Of a stretch of 64,000 nucleotides of DNA, positions 17,158 to 25,425 are shown piece after piece. The first letter of the stretch is position 1, and every line of letters begins with the position of its first letter. The notes under the pieces are model-generated. The model did not search any database and was not told the DNA's origin. It was given only the letters and a program-made list of their open reading frames with translations. The DNA is from Pigmentiphaga aceris (GTDB lineage Bacteria > Pseudomonadota > Gammaproteobacteria > Burkholderiales > Burkholderiaceae_B), in the NCBI RefSeq assembly GCF_008119665.1, contig NZ_CP043046.1:3348001-3412000 (forward strand), read 5' to 3'. A program made the translations under genes and the position numbers.

Positions 17158-19257
17158 TCAGCTCCATCGCCCGCGCAACCTTCCCCCGATATCAACCCTG
17201 GGCAGCACCGAAGGCGGCACCGCGCCCAGGATCGGCTCGCCTGGTGGCGGCCGCTTGGGGTAGGCGTCGAACAGCTTGGCCACCGCGTCGGGAATGAAAC
17301 GGGTGCGCGAGGCGTACACGTGGCGGTCGCCTCGGCCGGTCTGGTTGTGTACATAGAAGCGCTGCGGAACCACCAGTTGCAGGCTTTCCTTGGCGCGTGT
17401 CATGGCCACATACAGCAGGCGGCGCTCTTCCTCGATCTCGGCGGCGGTACCCGTGGACATGTCCGACGGAATGCAGCCATCGATCACGTTCAAGACATAC
17501 ACAGCCTTCCATTCCTGCCCCTTGGCGGAATGGATGGTCGACAGGATCAGATAGTCTTCATCGCGCAGCGGCACACCGGATTCGTCGCTGGTGGCATCTG
17601 GCGGATCAAGCGTCAGTTCCGTCAGAAACTGTTCGCGCGAACCGTATAAGGCAGCGATACGCGACAACTGATCCAGATCGCCTTGTCGCACCGGCGCATC
17701 TTCGAACAAGCGCACCAATTGCGGCAGATACCATTCCAGTGCGGTGTCCATGTCGGCCGGCCAGGTTGCGTCCGGCCGACGCAGAATGTCGTAGGCGGCG
17801 ACCAAGGTCTGCCAGTCGGCACCGGCCGCGCCGGGGAAGGTGAAGGCGCGCAGCGTGTCCATGGGCGCGGTGGACGTTTCCATCGCGTCAAGCAGCTTGC
17901 CGGCAGTGGCTGGACCAACGCCCGGTACCAATTGCGTCACCCGGAAACCGGCCAGTCGACTGCGTGGGTTTTGTGCCCAGCGCAGCAGCGACAGCACGTC
18001 CTTCACGTGCGCGGCTTCAAGGAATTTCAGCCCGCCGAATTTCACGAACGGAATGTTGCGTCGGGTCAGTTCCAATTCCAGATTGGCGCTATGGCTGCCG
18101 GTGCGAAACAGCACAGCCTGCGACTTCAACACCGTGCCGGCTTCGCGCTGCGCCAGTACTTGGTCAGCCACCCAACGCGCCTGCCCTGCTTCGTCGCTGA
18201 CCGTGACCAACCTTGGACGCAGTTCGGATGCGCGATCGGTCCACAAGGCTTTGGCATAACGCTCGGACGACAAGGCAATCACGGCATTCGAGGCATCCAG
18301 AATGGGTTGGGTCGAACGATAGTTGCGGTCCAGCGTAATCACGTCGGCAGGTGTGGCGAACTGGCCCGGGAAATCCAGGATATTGCGCACGGTGGCCGCG
18401 CGGAAGGAGTAGATCGACTGCGCGTCGTCGCCCACCACTGTCAGGCCCCTGCCGTCGGGTTTCATGGCCAGCAGAATGGCGGCCTGCAAGCGGTTGGTGT
18501 CCTGGTACTCGTCGATCAGGATGTGATCGAAACGTGCCGACACTGCTGCGGCCAGTTCCGGTATTTCCATCATCTCGGCCCAGTAGACCAAAAGGTCGTC
18601 GTAGTCCAAGGCGTGCTGGGCCTGCTTGGCATCCACGTAGGCCGCAAACAGCTTGCGCAGCTCGTCGTGCCAGGCGGCGCACCACGGGAAGTGCTGGTCC
18701 AGCACCTCGGTCAGCGGGGCCTGGCTGTTGACCGTGCGCGAGTACACAGACAGGCACGTGGCTTTGAGCGGAAAGCGCTTTTCAGTGGCAGACAGCCCAA
18801 GGTCGTGCCGGGCAATGCCCATCAGGTCTTCGGCATCGCCCCGGTCGTGCACGGTGAAGTCATCGGCCAAGCCAATGTGCCCGGCATATTCGCGCAGCAG
18901 ACGCGCGCCCAGCGCGTGGAAGGTGCCCGACCACGGCAAGGACGGCGGTGACTGCGTGCTGGCCAGCTTCATGACCTGCCGCAGCACATGGCCCACCCGC
19001 CGATCCATTTCGGCAGCCGCCCGACGCGAGAACGTCAGCATCATGATGCGATGCGGATCGGCCCCGTTGATGATCAAGTGGGCAACGCGATGTGCCAAGG
19101 TGTTGGTCTTGCCCGAACCCGCGCCTGCAATCACCAAGAGCGGCGGCGTGGCTGGTGCGCCCGCCGTTACACCGAACAGCACGGCATCACGTTGCTGGGG
19201 ATTGAGTTCAGACAAGGCATCGGCAAGACGCACGGCCGACGGTTGGGAATCCTGCAT
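17158..19257 (-). CDS. UvrD/Rep-family superfamily I DNA helicase
   Basis: A 699-residue ATP-dependent 3'-5' DNA helicase. Helicase motifs are in order: Q-motif LNPQQRDAV, Walker A AGAGSGKT, LTFSRRAA, Walker B with DEYQDTN, GDDAQSIYSFRAA, DRNYRSTQPIL, STIHSAKGQEW and the C-terminal LLYVAMTRAKESLQL. The length suits Rep/UvrD/PcrA, but the sequence is diverged enough that I assign only the family. The ATG at 19257 was chosen; a GTG nine codons upstream is possible and neither has a clear ribosome-binding site. A LexA-type box lies 66 bp upstream, suggesting SOS induction. Confidence 0.9.
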   Translation of the reverse strand: MQDSQPSAVRLADALSELNPQQRDAVLFGVTAGAPATPPLLVIAGAGSGKTNTLAHRVAHLIINGADPHRIMMLTFSRRAAAEMDRRVGHVLRQVMKLASTQSPPSLPWSGTFHALGARLLREYAGHIGLADDFTVHDRGDAEDLMGIARHDLGLSATEKRFPLKATCLSVYSRTVNSQAPLTEVLDQHFPWCAAWHDELRKLFAAYVDAKQAQHALDYDDLLVYWAEMMEIPELAAAVSARFDHILIDEYQDTNRLQAAILLAMKPDGRGLTVVGDDAQSIYSFRAATVRNILDFPGQFATPADVITLDRNYRSTQPILDASNAVIALSSERYAKALWTDRASELRPRLVTVSDEAGQARWVADQVLAQREAGTVLKSQAVLFRTGSHSANLELELTRRNIPFVKFGGLKFLEAAHVKDVLSLLRWAQNPRSRLAGFRVTQLVPGVGPATAGKLLDAMETSTAPMDTLRAFTFPGAAGADWQTLVAAYDILRRPDATWPADMDTALEWYLPQLVRLFEDAPVRQGDLDQLSRIAALYGSREQFLTELTLDPPDATSDESGVPLRDEDYLILSTIHSAKGQEWKAVYVLNVIDGCIPSDMSTGTAAEIEEERRLLYVAMTRAKESLQLVVPQRFYVHNQTGRGDRHVYASRTRFIPDAVAKLFDAYPKRPPPGEPILGAVPPSVLPRVDIGGRLRGRWS

Positions 19258-19322
19258 GGCGTTGCAAATAAGATGAGAAAACACAAAGGGCGCGCAACAA
19301 TGCTTGAAGTCAGTACTGTGCG

Positions 19323-19340
19323 ACTGTATGGGCGTACAGT
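19323..19340 (-). promoter_or_regulatory. Putative LexA (SOS) box upstream of helicase
   Basis: The sequence contains ACTGTA-N6-TACAGT, which fits the proteobacterial LexA consensus CTGT-N8-ACAG exactly. It lies 66 bp upstream of the helicase start in the spacer shared with the TRAP-binding-protein gene, which starts 57 bp away on the other side. A DNA helicase is a plausible SOS gene. Confidence 0.6.
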
Positions 19341-19397
19341 ACTACAAAGTCTTGCCCCTCAATTATTCCCTTTCCCCGCCACCCGCAGAGCCCAACC

Positions 19398-20414
19398 GTG
19401 AAACCTACCCGCATCGCACTTGCAGTCAGCATTCTGTGTTTCTCCACTTTTGCCAGCGCAGCCGTCACCTGGAATGCTGTCTCTGAATACCCGGCCACCA
19501 CCATGCCCGGTATCGGACTGGCCACCTTCGCTGAAGTGCTGCGCGAGCAGTCCGCAGGCGAAGTAACGGTGACGCCGCAGCATGATTCGACGCTCGGTTC
19601 GCTGGCCGCCTTCGAGGCGGTAAAGGCCGGGACGGTGCAGGTTGCCGACATGTTCGGTGGCCCGCTGGGCACGGTTGCGCCGATGTTCAGCCTACCCTCG
19701 CTGCCTTTCGTGACGGCATCGATCGACGATACCAAGTGCTTGCAAGCAGCCACGCGCGAGATGTACGCCAAGTACTTCGACAGCGTGGGCAGCCGTCTGC
19801 TGTATTCCACGCCGTGGCCGGCAACCGGGCTGTGGTCTGCAAAACCGGTGAAGACCATGGACGACTTCCGCGCCTTGAACGTGCGCACCTATGACGCGAT
19901 GTCGGCGGCCTTCGTTGCATCAATTGGCGTCAAGGGCGTGAACATGCCGATGGGCAAGGCGTTGCCCTTGATCAAAAGCGGTGAAATCACCGGTGTGATG
20001 TCGTCTGGTGACGGCGGTGCAGGCCAGCGTCTGTGGGAGAACCTGCCTAACTTCACCGCACTCAGCTACGCCGCGCCGCTGTCGTTCACGGTGGTGAATA
20101 AGGCAGCGTATGAAGCACTGCCGAAACCGATGCAGGCCGCCGTTGACCAAGCAGGACGCACAACAGAGGACCGCTTGTGGACCGCCATCGAGGGCCGGCA
20201 AGTGAAGAATTATCAGGCGATGAAAGACAACGGCGTGGCGATTGAAACCAGCGTACCGACGGCAATTCAGCCGGAGCTGAAGCAGGCGGCATCGACCATC
20301 ATTGCCGAGTGGTCTGGTCGTGCCGGCCCAGAAGCCGCTGCGGTACTTGCCAAGTACGACACGCGCCGCAACACCAATGAGGCAAGCAAGGACGCGGCTT
20401 ACTGCGCGAAGTAA
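19398..20414 (+). CDS. TRAP transporter solute-binding protein, DctP family
   Basis: A 338-residue periplasmic binding protein with a signal peptide cut near ASA-AVT (residues 20-22). The DctP fold is visible: FAEVLREQSAGEVTV early, then MFGGPLGTVAP, the central ALNVRTYDAM segment, and MPMGKALPLIKSGEITGV (the usual arginine-containing ligand region). It should bind a carboxylate-type solute for a DctQ-DctM permease, but no permease gene is next to it: the flanks are a helicase and a DUF72 gene. It may work with a distant permease or as a receptor for signalling. Confidence 0.88.
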   Translation: MKPTRIALAVSILCFSTFASAAVTWNAVSEYPATTMPGIGLATFAEVLREQSAGEVTVTPQHDSTLGSLAAFEAVKAGTVQVADMFGGPLGTVAPMFSLPSLPFVTASIDDTKCLQAATREMYAKYFDSVGSRLLYSTPWPATGLWSAKPVKTMDDFRALNVRTYDAMSAAFVASIGVKGVNMPMGKALPLIKSGEITGVMSSGDGGAGQRLWENLPNFTALSYAAPLSFTVVNKAAYEALPKPMQAAVDQAGRTTEDRLWTAIEGRQVKNYQAMKDNGVAIETSVPTAIQPELKQAASTIIAEWSGRAGPEAAAVLAKYDTRRNTNEASKDAAYCAK

Positions 20415-20465
20415 ACATGGCGCGCGGTGCAGTACTGTGCTGCCCGCGTCGCCCAACACAAGCTC

Positions 20466-21371
20466 ATGCGCATTCTCACCGGCACTGCCTCTTGGACCGA
20501 CCCCACGCTGATTGCCTGTGGTCGGTTCTATCCGCCCAATGCCCGCACGGCAGAAGCCCGGCTGCGTTATTACGCCACGCAGTTCCCGATTACCGAAGTC
20601 GATTCCAGCTACTACGCCCTCCCCGACCCGGCTACGGCTTACCTGTGGGATCAGCGCACCCCTGACGATTTTGTGTTCGACATCAAGGCGTTTCGGCTTT
20701 TCACTGGCCACGGTGCCAGACCGGAAGCATTGCCCGCCGATATTCGCCGCGAACTGGATACTGACGACGGCGCAACGCTGTATGACCATCATTTGCCCGG
20801 CGAGTTACGTGATGAGCTGTGGCGTCGGTTCACACTGGCGCTGGAGCCGTTGCGTGCAAGCGGCAAGCTGGGCACGGTCCTGTGCCAGTTTGCGCCATGG
20901 GTGACGGCGGACCGTGGTGGTCATGCGCGGGTGGCAAATTGTGTAGCCCGGCTTGAAGGTGTGACTACCGCTGTCGAGTTTCGGCATCAGTCCTGGTTTG
21001 CGGGCACGCAGGCGGCCGCTACCTTGGCGTTCGAGCAGGAGCTGGGGGCGGTGCATGTGGTGGTGGATAGCCCCCAGGGCGCTGTCAATAGCGTGCCTGC
21101 GGTGTGGGAGTCCACGCGTGATGATGTCGCCGTGGTCAGGCTGCATGGGCGCAATGAGGTGGCCTGGAATAAGCGTGGGATTGCGGCGTCGTCGGGGCGT
21201 TTTATCTATGAGTATTCGGATGAGGAGGCGGATGCCTTGGCCAAGCAGATTGCTGCGTTGGCCAAGCGTGTTGCCGAGACGCATGTTCTGTTGAACACCA
21301 ATTATCAGGATCAGGGGGTGAATAATGCGCGCAGGCTGGGGGCGGCGTTGGGGAGATTGGCTGTTCAGTAA
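20466..21371 (+). CDS. DUF72 (YecE-like) protein
   Basis: A 301-residue cytosolic protein of the DUF72 TIM-barrel-like family. It opens with MRILTGTASWTDPTLI and has FYPPNARTAEARLRYYATQF, EVDSSYYALP and DDFVFDIKAFRLFTGH, all family hallmarks, and later VVRLHGRN and LLNTNYQDQGVNNARRL. Biochemical function is not established. The ATG at 20466 matches the conserved N-terminus; the frame is open 13 codons further upstream. It follows the solute-binding protein by 51 bp and may be co-transcribed. Confidence 0.9.
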   Translation: MRILTGTASWTDPTLIACGRFYPPNARTAEARLRYYATQFPITEVDSSYYALPDPATAYLWDQRTPDDFVFDIKAFRLFTGHGARPEALPADIRRELDTDDGATLYDHHLPGELRDELWRRFTLALEPLRASGKLGTVLCQFAPWVTADRGGHARVANCVARLEGVTTAVEFRHQSWFAGTQAAATLAFEQELGAVHVVVDSPQGAVNSVPAVWESTRDDVAVVRLHGRNEVAWNKRGIAASSGRFIYEYSDEEADALAKQIAALAKRVAETHVLLNTNYQDQGVNNARRLGAALGRLAVQ

Positions 21372-21419
21372 CGTTGCTGGGTGAACGCGGGTTCGTTTCT
21401 GTGCTGGTGGGTGCTTTGC

Positions 21420-21810
21420 TGTGTAGTCAGTCGCGGGTGGTGGGGCCGGCTCGTCTGCCCCGCTGGACTTTCGCGTCGGGGCTCCCGCCCTCCACGTCGT
21501 CCAGAAGGGCAGCCAATCCGGCCCCACCACCCACACCTTCAAAGACGTTTGGTTCGTAGTGCATGCCGCCTTTGGACGCGTGCTGATTCTCTGGCTGCTT
21601 GGTGCTATATGCGGTTCTCGGCATTTGTTGGTCACCGCTCTTGATCGCTATCCGGCTGGCCATCGGGATTGGCTGGCCAGGTCGCCACGAAGCGGCTTAA
21701 CGGCTCACGGTTTGGGCCGTTTTTCAGAGGCCTTTCAGGGCAGCGCCACGCAAGAAAATTTGCGCGTCTGCTTGGTGGTGGGGTGACTTGGAAGCGGGTG
21801 GCCGCGCGTC
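21420..21810 (+). repeat. Dispersed intergenic element, copy A
   Basis: A 391-bp stretch matching, in opposite orientation, another stretch at 24892-25283. Blocks 21422-21553 and 21741-21808 are the best conserved, with about a dozen differences in the first 132 bases by eye, plus a strongly conserved core at 21665-21695. It holds an internal 15-bp inverted repeat (GGGTGGTGGGGCCGG at 21435-21449 and its complement at 21518-21532) extended by imperfect pairing. I see no transposase and no flanking target duplication. The rest of the 566-bp gap (21372-21937) shows no gene. Confidence 0.8.
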
Positions 21811-21937
21811 AGGTAATGCGACGAAAAGGCGGGGCGTTGATGGGTGGTGCTTTGAAGGCTGCGCTGTGCAGGTTGCGCTTTGAACGTTTGGGGCGGTGGG
21901 GAATGGGGGAGTGTCCGTATTCCGTGTACGAGGCGAT

Positions 21938-22858
21938 TTATCGGTTAACCGCGTGTGTCGGCAAAGGGGTGTTGCCGTTCAAGGCTGGAATCCTTGAAAA
22001 CACGTCAGCCATGAAATCCATGAACACGATTGCCCGCGTGGGGAGCAGTCTTTTGGCGACATAGACGATCTGCACAGGGACGGGCGGAACAGCATGGTCC
22101 GTCAGGATGAACTGCAATCGACCGCTGTTCAGCCCGTCCTCAAAGAGCCATGCAGGTCCGTGCCCTACCCCCAGACCGGCTGTGACTGCGGCACTCACGG
22201 CGTCGGGTGAATTGATTCTGAGCCTGCCGGAGACCGGTATGTCGGCATCCCCGACGCGCCAGACGGCTCCCGACGACAGCAAGGTGTAGACGACGCAGTC
22301 GTGGTCGCGCAAGTCATCCGGTGTCTGTGGGATTCCACGTTTGGCAAGGTAGTCTTTGCTTGCCACGAAGATGCGGTCGTACCATCCAAGACGCCGGGCG
22401 CGCAGGGCGCTGTCCGCCAGGTGTCCGATACGAATGGCGAGCTCGGTCCCCTCATTGACCAGGTCCACATAGCGATCGTTGAGCTGAAGATCCAAGGTCA
22501 ATTGTGGGTACCGTTCTAAGAACGTCGGCACGTACGGCAGCACGAACGCGTGTGCAAGCGCCGTCGGACAAGCTACGCGCAGGAGCCCCGATGGTTCGAC
22601 GCTGTTCTTGAAGGACGATTCGGATTCATCCACCGCATCCAGGATTCGCCGGATGTCCGCGTAGTAGCGTTCGCCCTCCGGCGTCAAAGCTAGCTTTCGC
22701 GTGGACCGGTGAAGCAGACGCGTCTGCAAATGGTCTTCCAGTGCCGCCACATAGCGGCTGACATTGGGTTGTCCAAGGCCCAAGTCGCGCCCCGCTGCGG
22801 AAAAACTTCCGGTTTCCACGGCGCGCGCGAAGCAGGTCATCAACAGAAATCGGTCCAT
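21938..22858 (-). CDS. LysR-family regulator (probable regulator of adjacent SDR)
   Basis: A 306-residue LysR protein of the CrgA/AaeR-like branch: residues 1-60 form the winged helix (MDRFLLMTCFARAVETGSFS, then LGQPNVSRYVAALEDHL, RLLHRSTRKLALT), followed by YYADIRRILDAVDE and an effector domain. The ATG at 22858 has GAGG about 7 nt upstream and leaves the 25-bp palindrome (22870-22894) outside the coding region; an ATG six codons earlier lies inside that palindrome. It is divergent from the SDR gene, which it likely controls. Confidence 0.92.
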   Translation of the reverse strand: MDRFLLMTCFARAVETGSFSAAGRDLGLGQPNVSRYVAALEDHLQTRLLHRSTRKLALTPEGERYYADIRRILDAVDESESSFKNSVEPSGLLRVACPTALAHAFVLPYVPTFLERYPQLTLDLQLNDRYVDLVNEGTELAIRIGHLADSALRARRLGWYDRIFVASKDYLAKRGIPQTPDDLRDHDCVVYTLLSSGAVWRVGDADIPVSGRLRINSPDAVSAAVTAGLGVGHGPAWLFEDGLNSGRLQFILTDHAVPPVPVQIVYVAKRLLPTRAIVFMDFMADVFSRIPALNGNTPLPTHAVNR

Positions 22859-22869
22859 GCAGTCGCCTC

Positions 22870-22894
22870 GATTCATGCTTATTCAGCATGAATC
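22870..22894. promoter_or_regulatory. Palindromic operator candidate between LysR and SDR genes
   Basis: A perfect 10-bp inverted repeat, GATTCATGCT-N5-AGCATGAATC, immediately upstream of the LysR start and about 90 bp upstream of the divergent SDR start. The size and place fit a LysR autoregulatory/activation site. Confidence 0.6.
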
Positions 22895-22984
22895 ATATGC
22901 AAATCGCTCATCTTATCCATTTCTGACTATGAGCACATCATTTCCCCTGTCGACCAAATCGGTCTTTGTTCACAGGAGAAATCA

Positions 22985-23737
22985 ATGTCGCGCTTGCAAG
23001 GTAAACGTACGCTCATCACTGGCGGCACCAGTGGCATCGGGCTGGAAACAGCAAAGCAATTTCTGGCCGAAGGTGCCCGCGTCATCGTCACGGGGGTCAA
23101 TCCCGATTCGATCGCAAAGGCCCAGGCCGAACTGGGATCTGACGTTCCGGTGTTGCGCGCCGACTCCGCCAGTGTTGCTGCACAGAAGGAACTGGCACAA
23201 GCCGTCAAGGACCACTACGGCCAGCTGGACGTAGCCTTCCTCAATGCCGGCGTATCGGTCTGGCTACCCATGGAGGACTGGACGGAAGAGATGTTCGACC
23301 ATTCTTTCGACATCAACGTCAAAGGCCCCTACTTCCTGCTTCAGGCACTGCTCCCGGTCTTCGCGAATCCCGCTTCCGTCGTGCTGACCACTTCCGTCAG
23401 CGCACATGCCGGCGCTGACCGCTCGTCCGTGTATGCCGCCACAAAAGCTGCGTTTTTGAACATGTCGAAGACGCTTTCGACTGAATTGTTGGGACGCGGC
23501 ATCCGTGTCAACGCGGTCAGCCCCGGACCGGTCGAAACGCCGCTGTACGACAAACTAGGCATACCGGACGCGTACCGCGAGCAGGTCAACAAAGACATTG
23601 CGGCAAGCATTCCGCTTGGCCGCTTCGGTACGGCCGACGAGGTGGCCAAAGCCGTGCTGTATCTGGCTTCTGACGAGTCGCGCTGGACCTTAGGTGCCGA
23701 AATCATCGTTGACGGCGGCCGCCTGCTGAATCGTTAA
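22985..23737 (+). CDS. Short-chain dehydrogenase/reductase (SDR)
   Basis: A 250-residue classical SDR oxidoreductase. The cofactor motif TGGTSGIG (12-19), the NAG motif (87-89), Ser near 137-139 and the catalytic Y150-AAT-K154 are intact, as is the PG motif in VSPGPVETP and the C-terminal LGAEIIVDGG. An ACAGGAGA ribosome-binding site precedes the ATG. The divergent LysR regulator and the downstream glutathione transferase suggest a small detoxification or aromatic/aldehyde-handling cassette, but the substrate is unknown. Confidence 0.92.
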   Translation: MSRLQGKRTLITGGTSGIGLETAKQFLAEGARVIVTGVNPDSIAKAQAELGSDVPVLRADSASVAAQKELAQAVKDHYGQLDVAFLNAGVSVWLPMEDWTEEMFDHSFDINVKGPYFLLQALLPVFANPASVVLTTSVSAHAGADRSSVYAATKAAFLNMSKTLSTELLGRGIRVNAVSPGPVETPLYDKLGIPDAYREQVNKDIAASIPLGRFGTADEVAKAVLYLASDESRWTLGAEIIVDGGRLLNR

Positions 23738-23779
23738 GCGCGCAGCCCAGAAGGTCGGCGAAATCGACTTGGGTCTAGA

Positions 23780-23862
23780 GCTACTTGGGTCTAGCTACTT
23801 GGCTCTGGCTACCTGGGTCTGGCCACTTAGGCCTGCTACTTGATTTTGGCCACTTGGTTCTA
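23780..23862 (+). repeat. Six-unit 14-bp tandem repeat
   Basis: Six imperfect tandem units of about 14 bp between the SDR and GST genes, of the form GCTACTTGGGTCTA, with a seventh partial unit just upstream (23765-23779). Unit length 14 is not a multiple of three and the array is not in a gene. Substitutions between units indicate an old array. Confidence 0.85.
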
Positions 23863-23969
23863 GCCGGGTGACAGCCCCTTCAATTCGAACAAAGAAAACA
23901 GCGGTACGCGGCCCCCCGTGCCCCTGTTTCCTCTCCTTAGACCATCAAGCGTCTCACCTTATATCGACC

Positions 23970-24641
23970 ATGACTGCACTTACCCTGATAAGCCACCCGC
24001 TGTGCCCCTTCGTCCAGCGCGCTGCCATCGTGCTGCTTGAGAAAGGCGTGGAATTTGATCGAATAAACGTCGATCTGTCATCCAAGCCAGACTGGTTCCT
24101 GGCACTGTCGCCAACCGGCAAAGTGCCGGTGCTCAAGGTGCGCAAAGCCAATGCGGAGGACGCGATCCTGTTTGAAAGCGTGGTCATCTGCGAGTACCTC
24201 AACGAAACGCAAGGCGGGGCGTCAATGTACCCAGCCGATGCGCTGTCTCGCGCCCGGCACCGCGCGTGGATCGAGTATGCCACCCAGACCTTCGCCGAAG
24301 GCTGGCAGTTCCTCCACGCTCGCGACCTTGCTACCGCCAACGCCAAGCGCGCCGCATTCCGCGAACGGCTCGGCAAGCTGGAATCGGAACTGGGTGCGGG
24401 GCCATTTTTCGCCGGCGAGGCCTTTGGCCTGGTCGACGCGGTATACGCCCCCCTCTTCCGTTACTTCGGCATCATCGACGCGACGATCGCACACCAGATC
24501 TTCGAAGGCCTACCGCGCATCTCCGCCTGGCGTACGGCGCTTGCAGCGCGCCCCAGCGTAAGTGATGCCGTAGTCGAAGACTATGCCGATCGTTTCCACA
24601 CGCATCTCCGCCAGCAAAAGGCGCTCATCGTCGCAGACTAA
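23970..24641 (+). CDS. Glutathione S-transferase family protein
   Basis: A 223-residue cytosolic GST. The thioredoxin-like N-terminal domain (1-80) opens TLISHPLCPFVQRAAIVLLEKGV, has the cis-proline segment SPTGKVPVLKV, and the glutathione-binding LFESVVICEYLNE; the helical C-terminal domain follows with LVDAVYAPLFRYF. The CPF motif resembles omega/lignin-degrading-type GSTs with a catalytic cysteine. The ATG at 23970 matches the conserved start; the open frame extends 34 codons upstream. It sits downstream of the SDR gene and a tandem-repeat spacer. Confidence 0.9.
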   Translation: MTALTLISHPLCPFVQRAAIVLLEKGVEFDRINVDLSSKPDWFLALSPTGKVPVLKVRKANAEDAILFESVVICEYLNETQGGASMYPADALSRARHRAWIEYATQTFAEGWQFLHARDLATANAKRAAFRERLGKLESELGAGPFFAGEAFGLVDAVYAPLFRYFGIIDATIAHQIFEGLPRISAWRTALAARPSVSDAVVEDYADRFHTHLRQQKALIVAD

Positions 24642-24891
24642 TCGTATCGACCAGTCAACCCAAACCTTTCAGACGTCGCACCAGCCTGACCCGCCCATCT
24701 CAACTAGCGAGGCCAAGCGAAGCCAAGCCACGCAGCCGCCACCTGAGCCCGCCAGCGTCCGCCAACACCCATCAGCGCCCCACCCACTCTCCGCATGGCA
24801 AGCGCCCCGACCAACACACAGCAAAAGCGTTTTCGCCAATCAGCCGCCAGCGCCACAATCGTCGCTGTCGCTCTCTGTGCATGCCGTAACG

Positions 24892-25283
24892 CAGCGGCCA
24901 CCCGCTTCGATGTCACCCCACCACCAAGCAGGCGCACAAATTTTCTTGAGTGGCGTTGCCGTAAAAGGCTGCTGAAGAACACACCGAATCGTGAGCCGGA
25001 GAAACCGCTTCGTGGCGACCTAGCCAGCCAATCCCCAAGGCCAGCCGCGAGTTGATCAAGAACGGCGGCCACCGCACGCCGAGAACCAAGTCCAGCACCT
25101 GGCAGCCAGAAAATCGCAGATCGCCCACAGGCGGGATTTGCTTTTAACCAAACGACCTTGAAGGCGTGGGTGGTGGGGCCGGATTGGCTGCCCTTCTGGA
25201 CGAGGTGGAGGGCGGAGACCCGACGCCTAGGTCAAGCGGGGCAGACGAGCCGGCCCCATCACCCGCGACTGACTACAGAACAA
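24892..25283 (-). repeat. Dispersed intergenic element, copy B (inverted relative to copy A)
   Basis: Opposite-orientation partner of the element at 21420-21810. The conserved blocks are 25143-25279, 25005-25036 and 24892-24960. Its internal inverted repeat is at 25168-25182 and 25250-25264 with one mismatch. The two copies bracket the LysR-SDR-GST genes. The remainder of the 784-bp gap (24642-25425) is GC-rich and shows no gene I would support. Confidence 0.8.
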
Positions 25284-25360
25284 CCACACCGTCACAAGAA
25301 AACCGCCACTGGCAAAGGCACACCCCAACCAACGAACCGCCTAGTAAACAAACTGCCCAC

Positions 25361-25400
25361 AAAAAAACACGTGCGTCAGCCAAAGCAACGCACGTGTTTT
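25361..25400 (-). terminator. Intrinsic terminator of aceA
   Basis: A perfect 13-bp stem, AAAACACGTGCGT (25364-25376) with its complement at 25388-25400 and an 11-nt loop. Read on the minus strand it ends in a run of T (complement of the A-run 25361-25367). It lies 26 bp past the aceA stop codon. Confidence 0.9.
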
Positions 25401-25425
25401 CTACCCATCACAGACTAGTTAAAAA

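Noticed and set aside
21669..22064. 131-codon frame over copy A and its counterpart at 24704-25072
   Set aside because: Both lie in the dispersed element; similarity extends across frames and the frames have no shared start or length, so they are not reported as genes.
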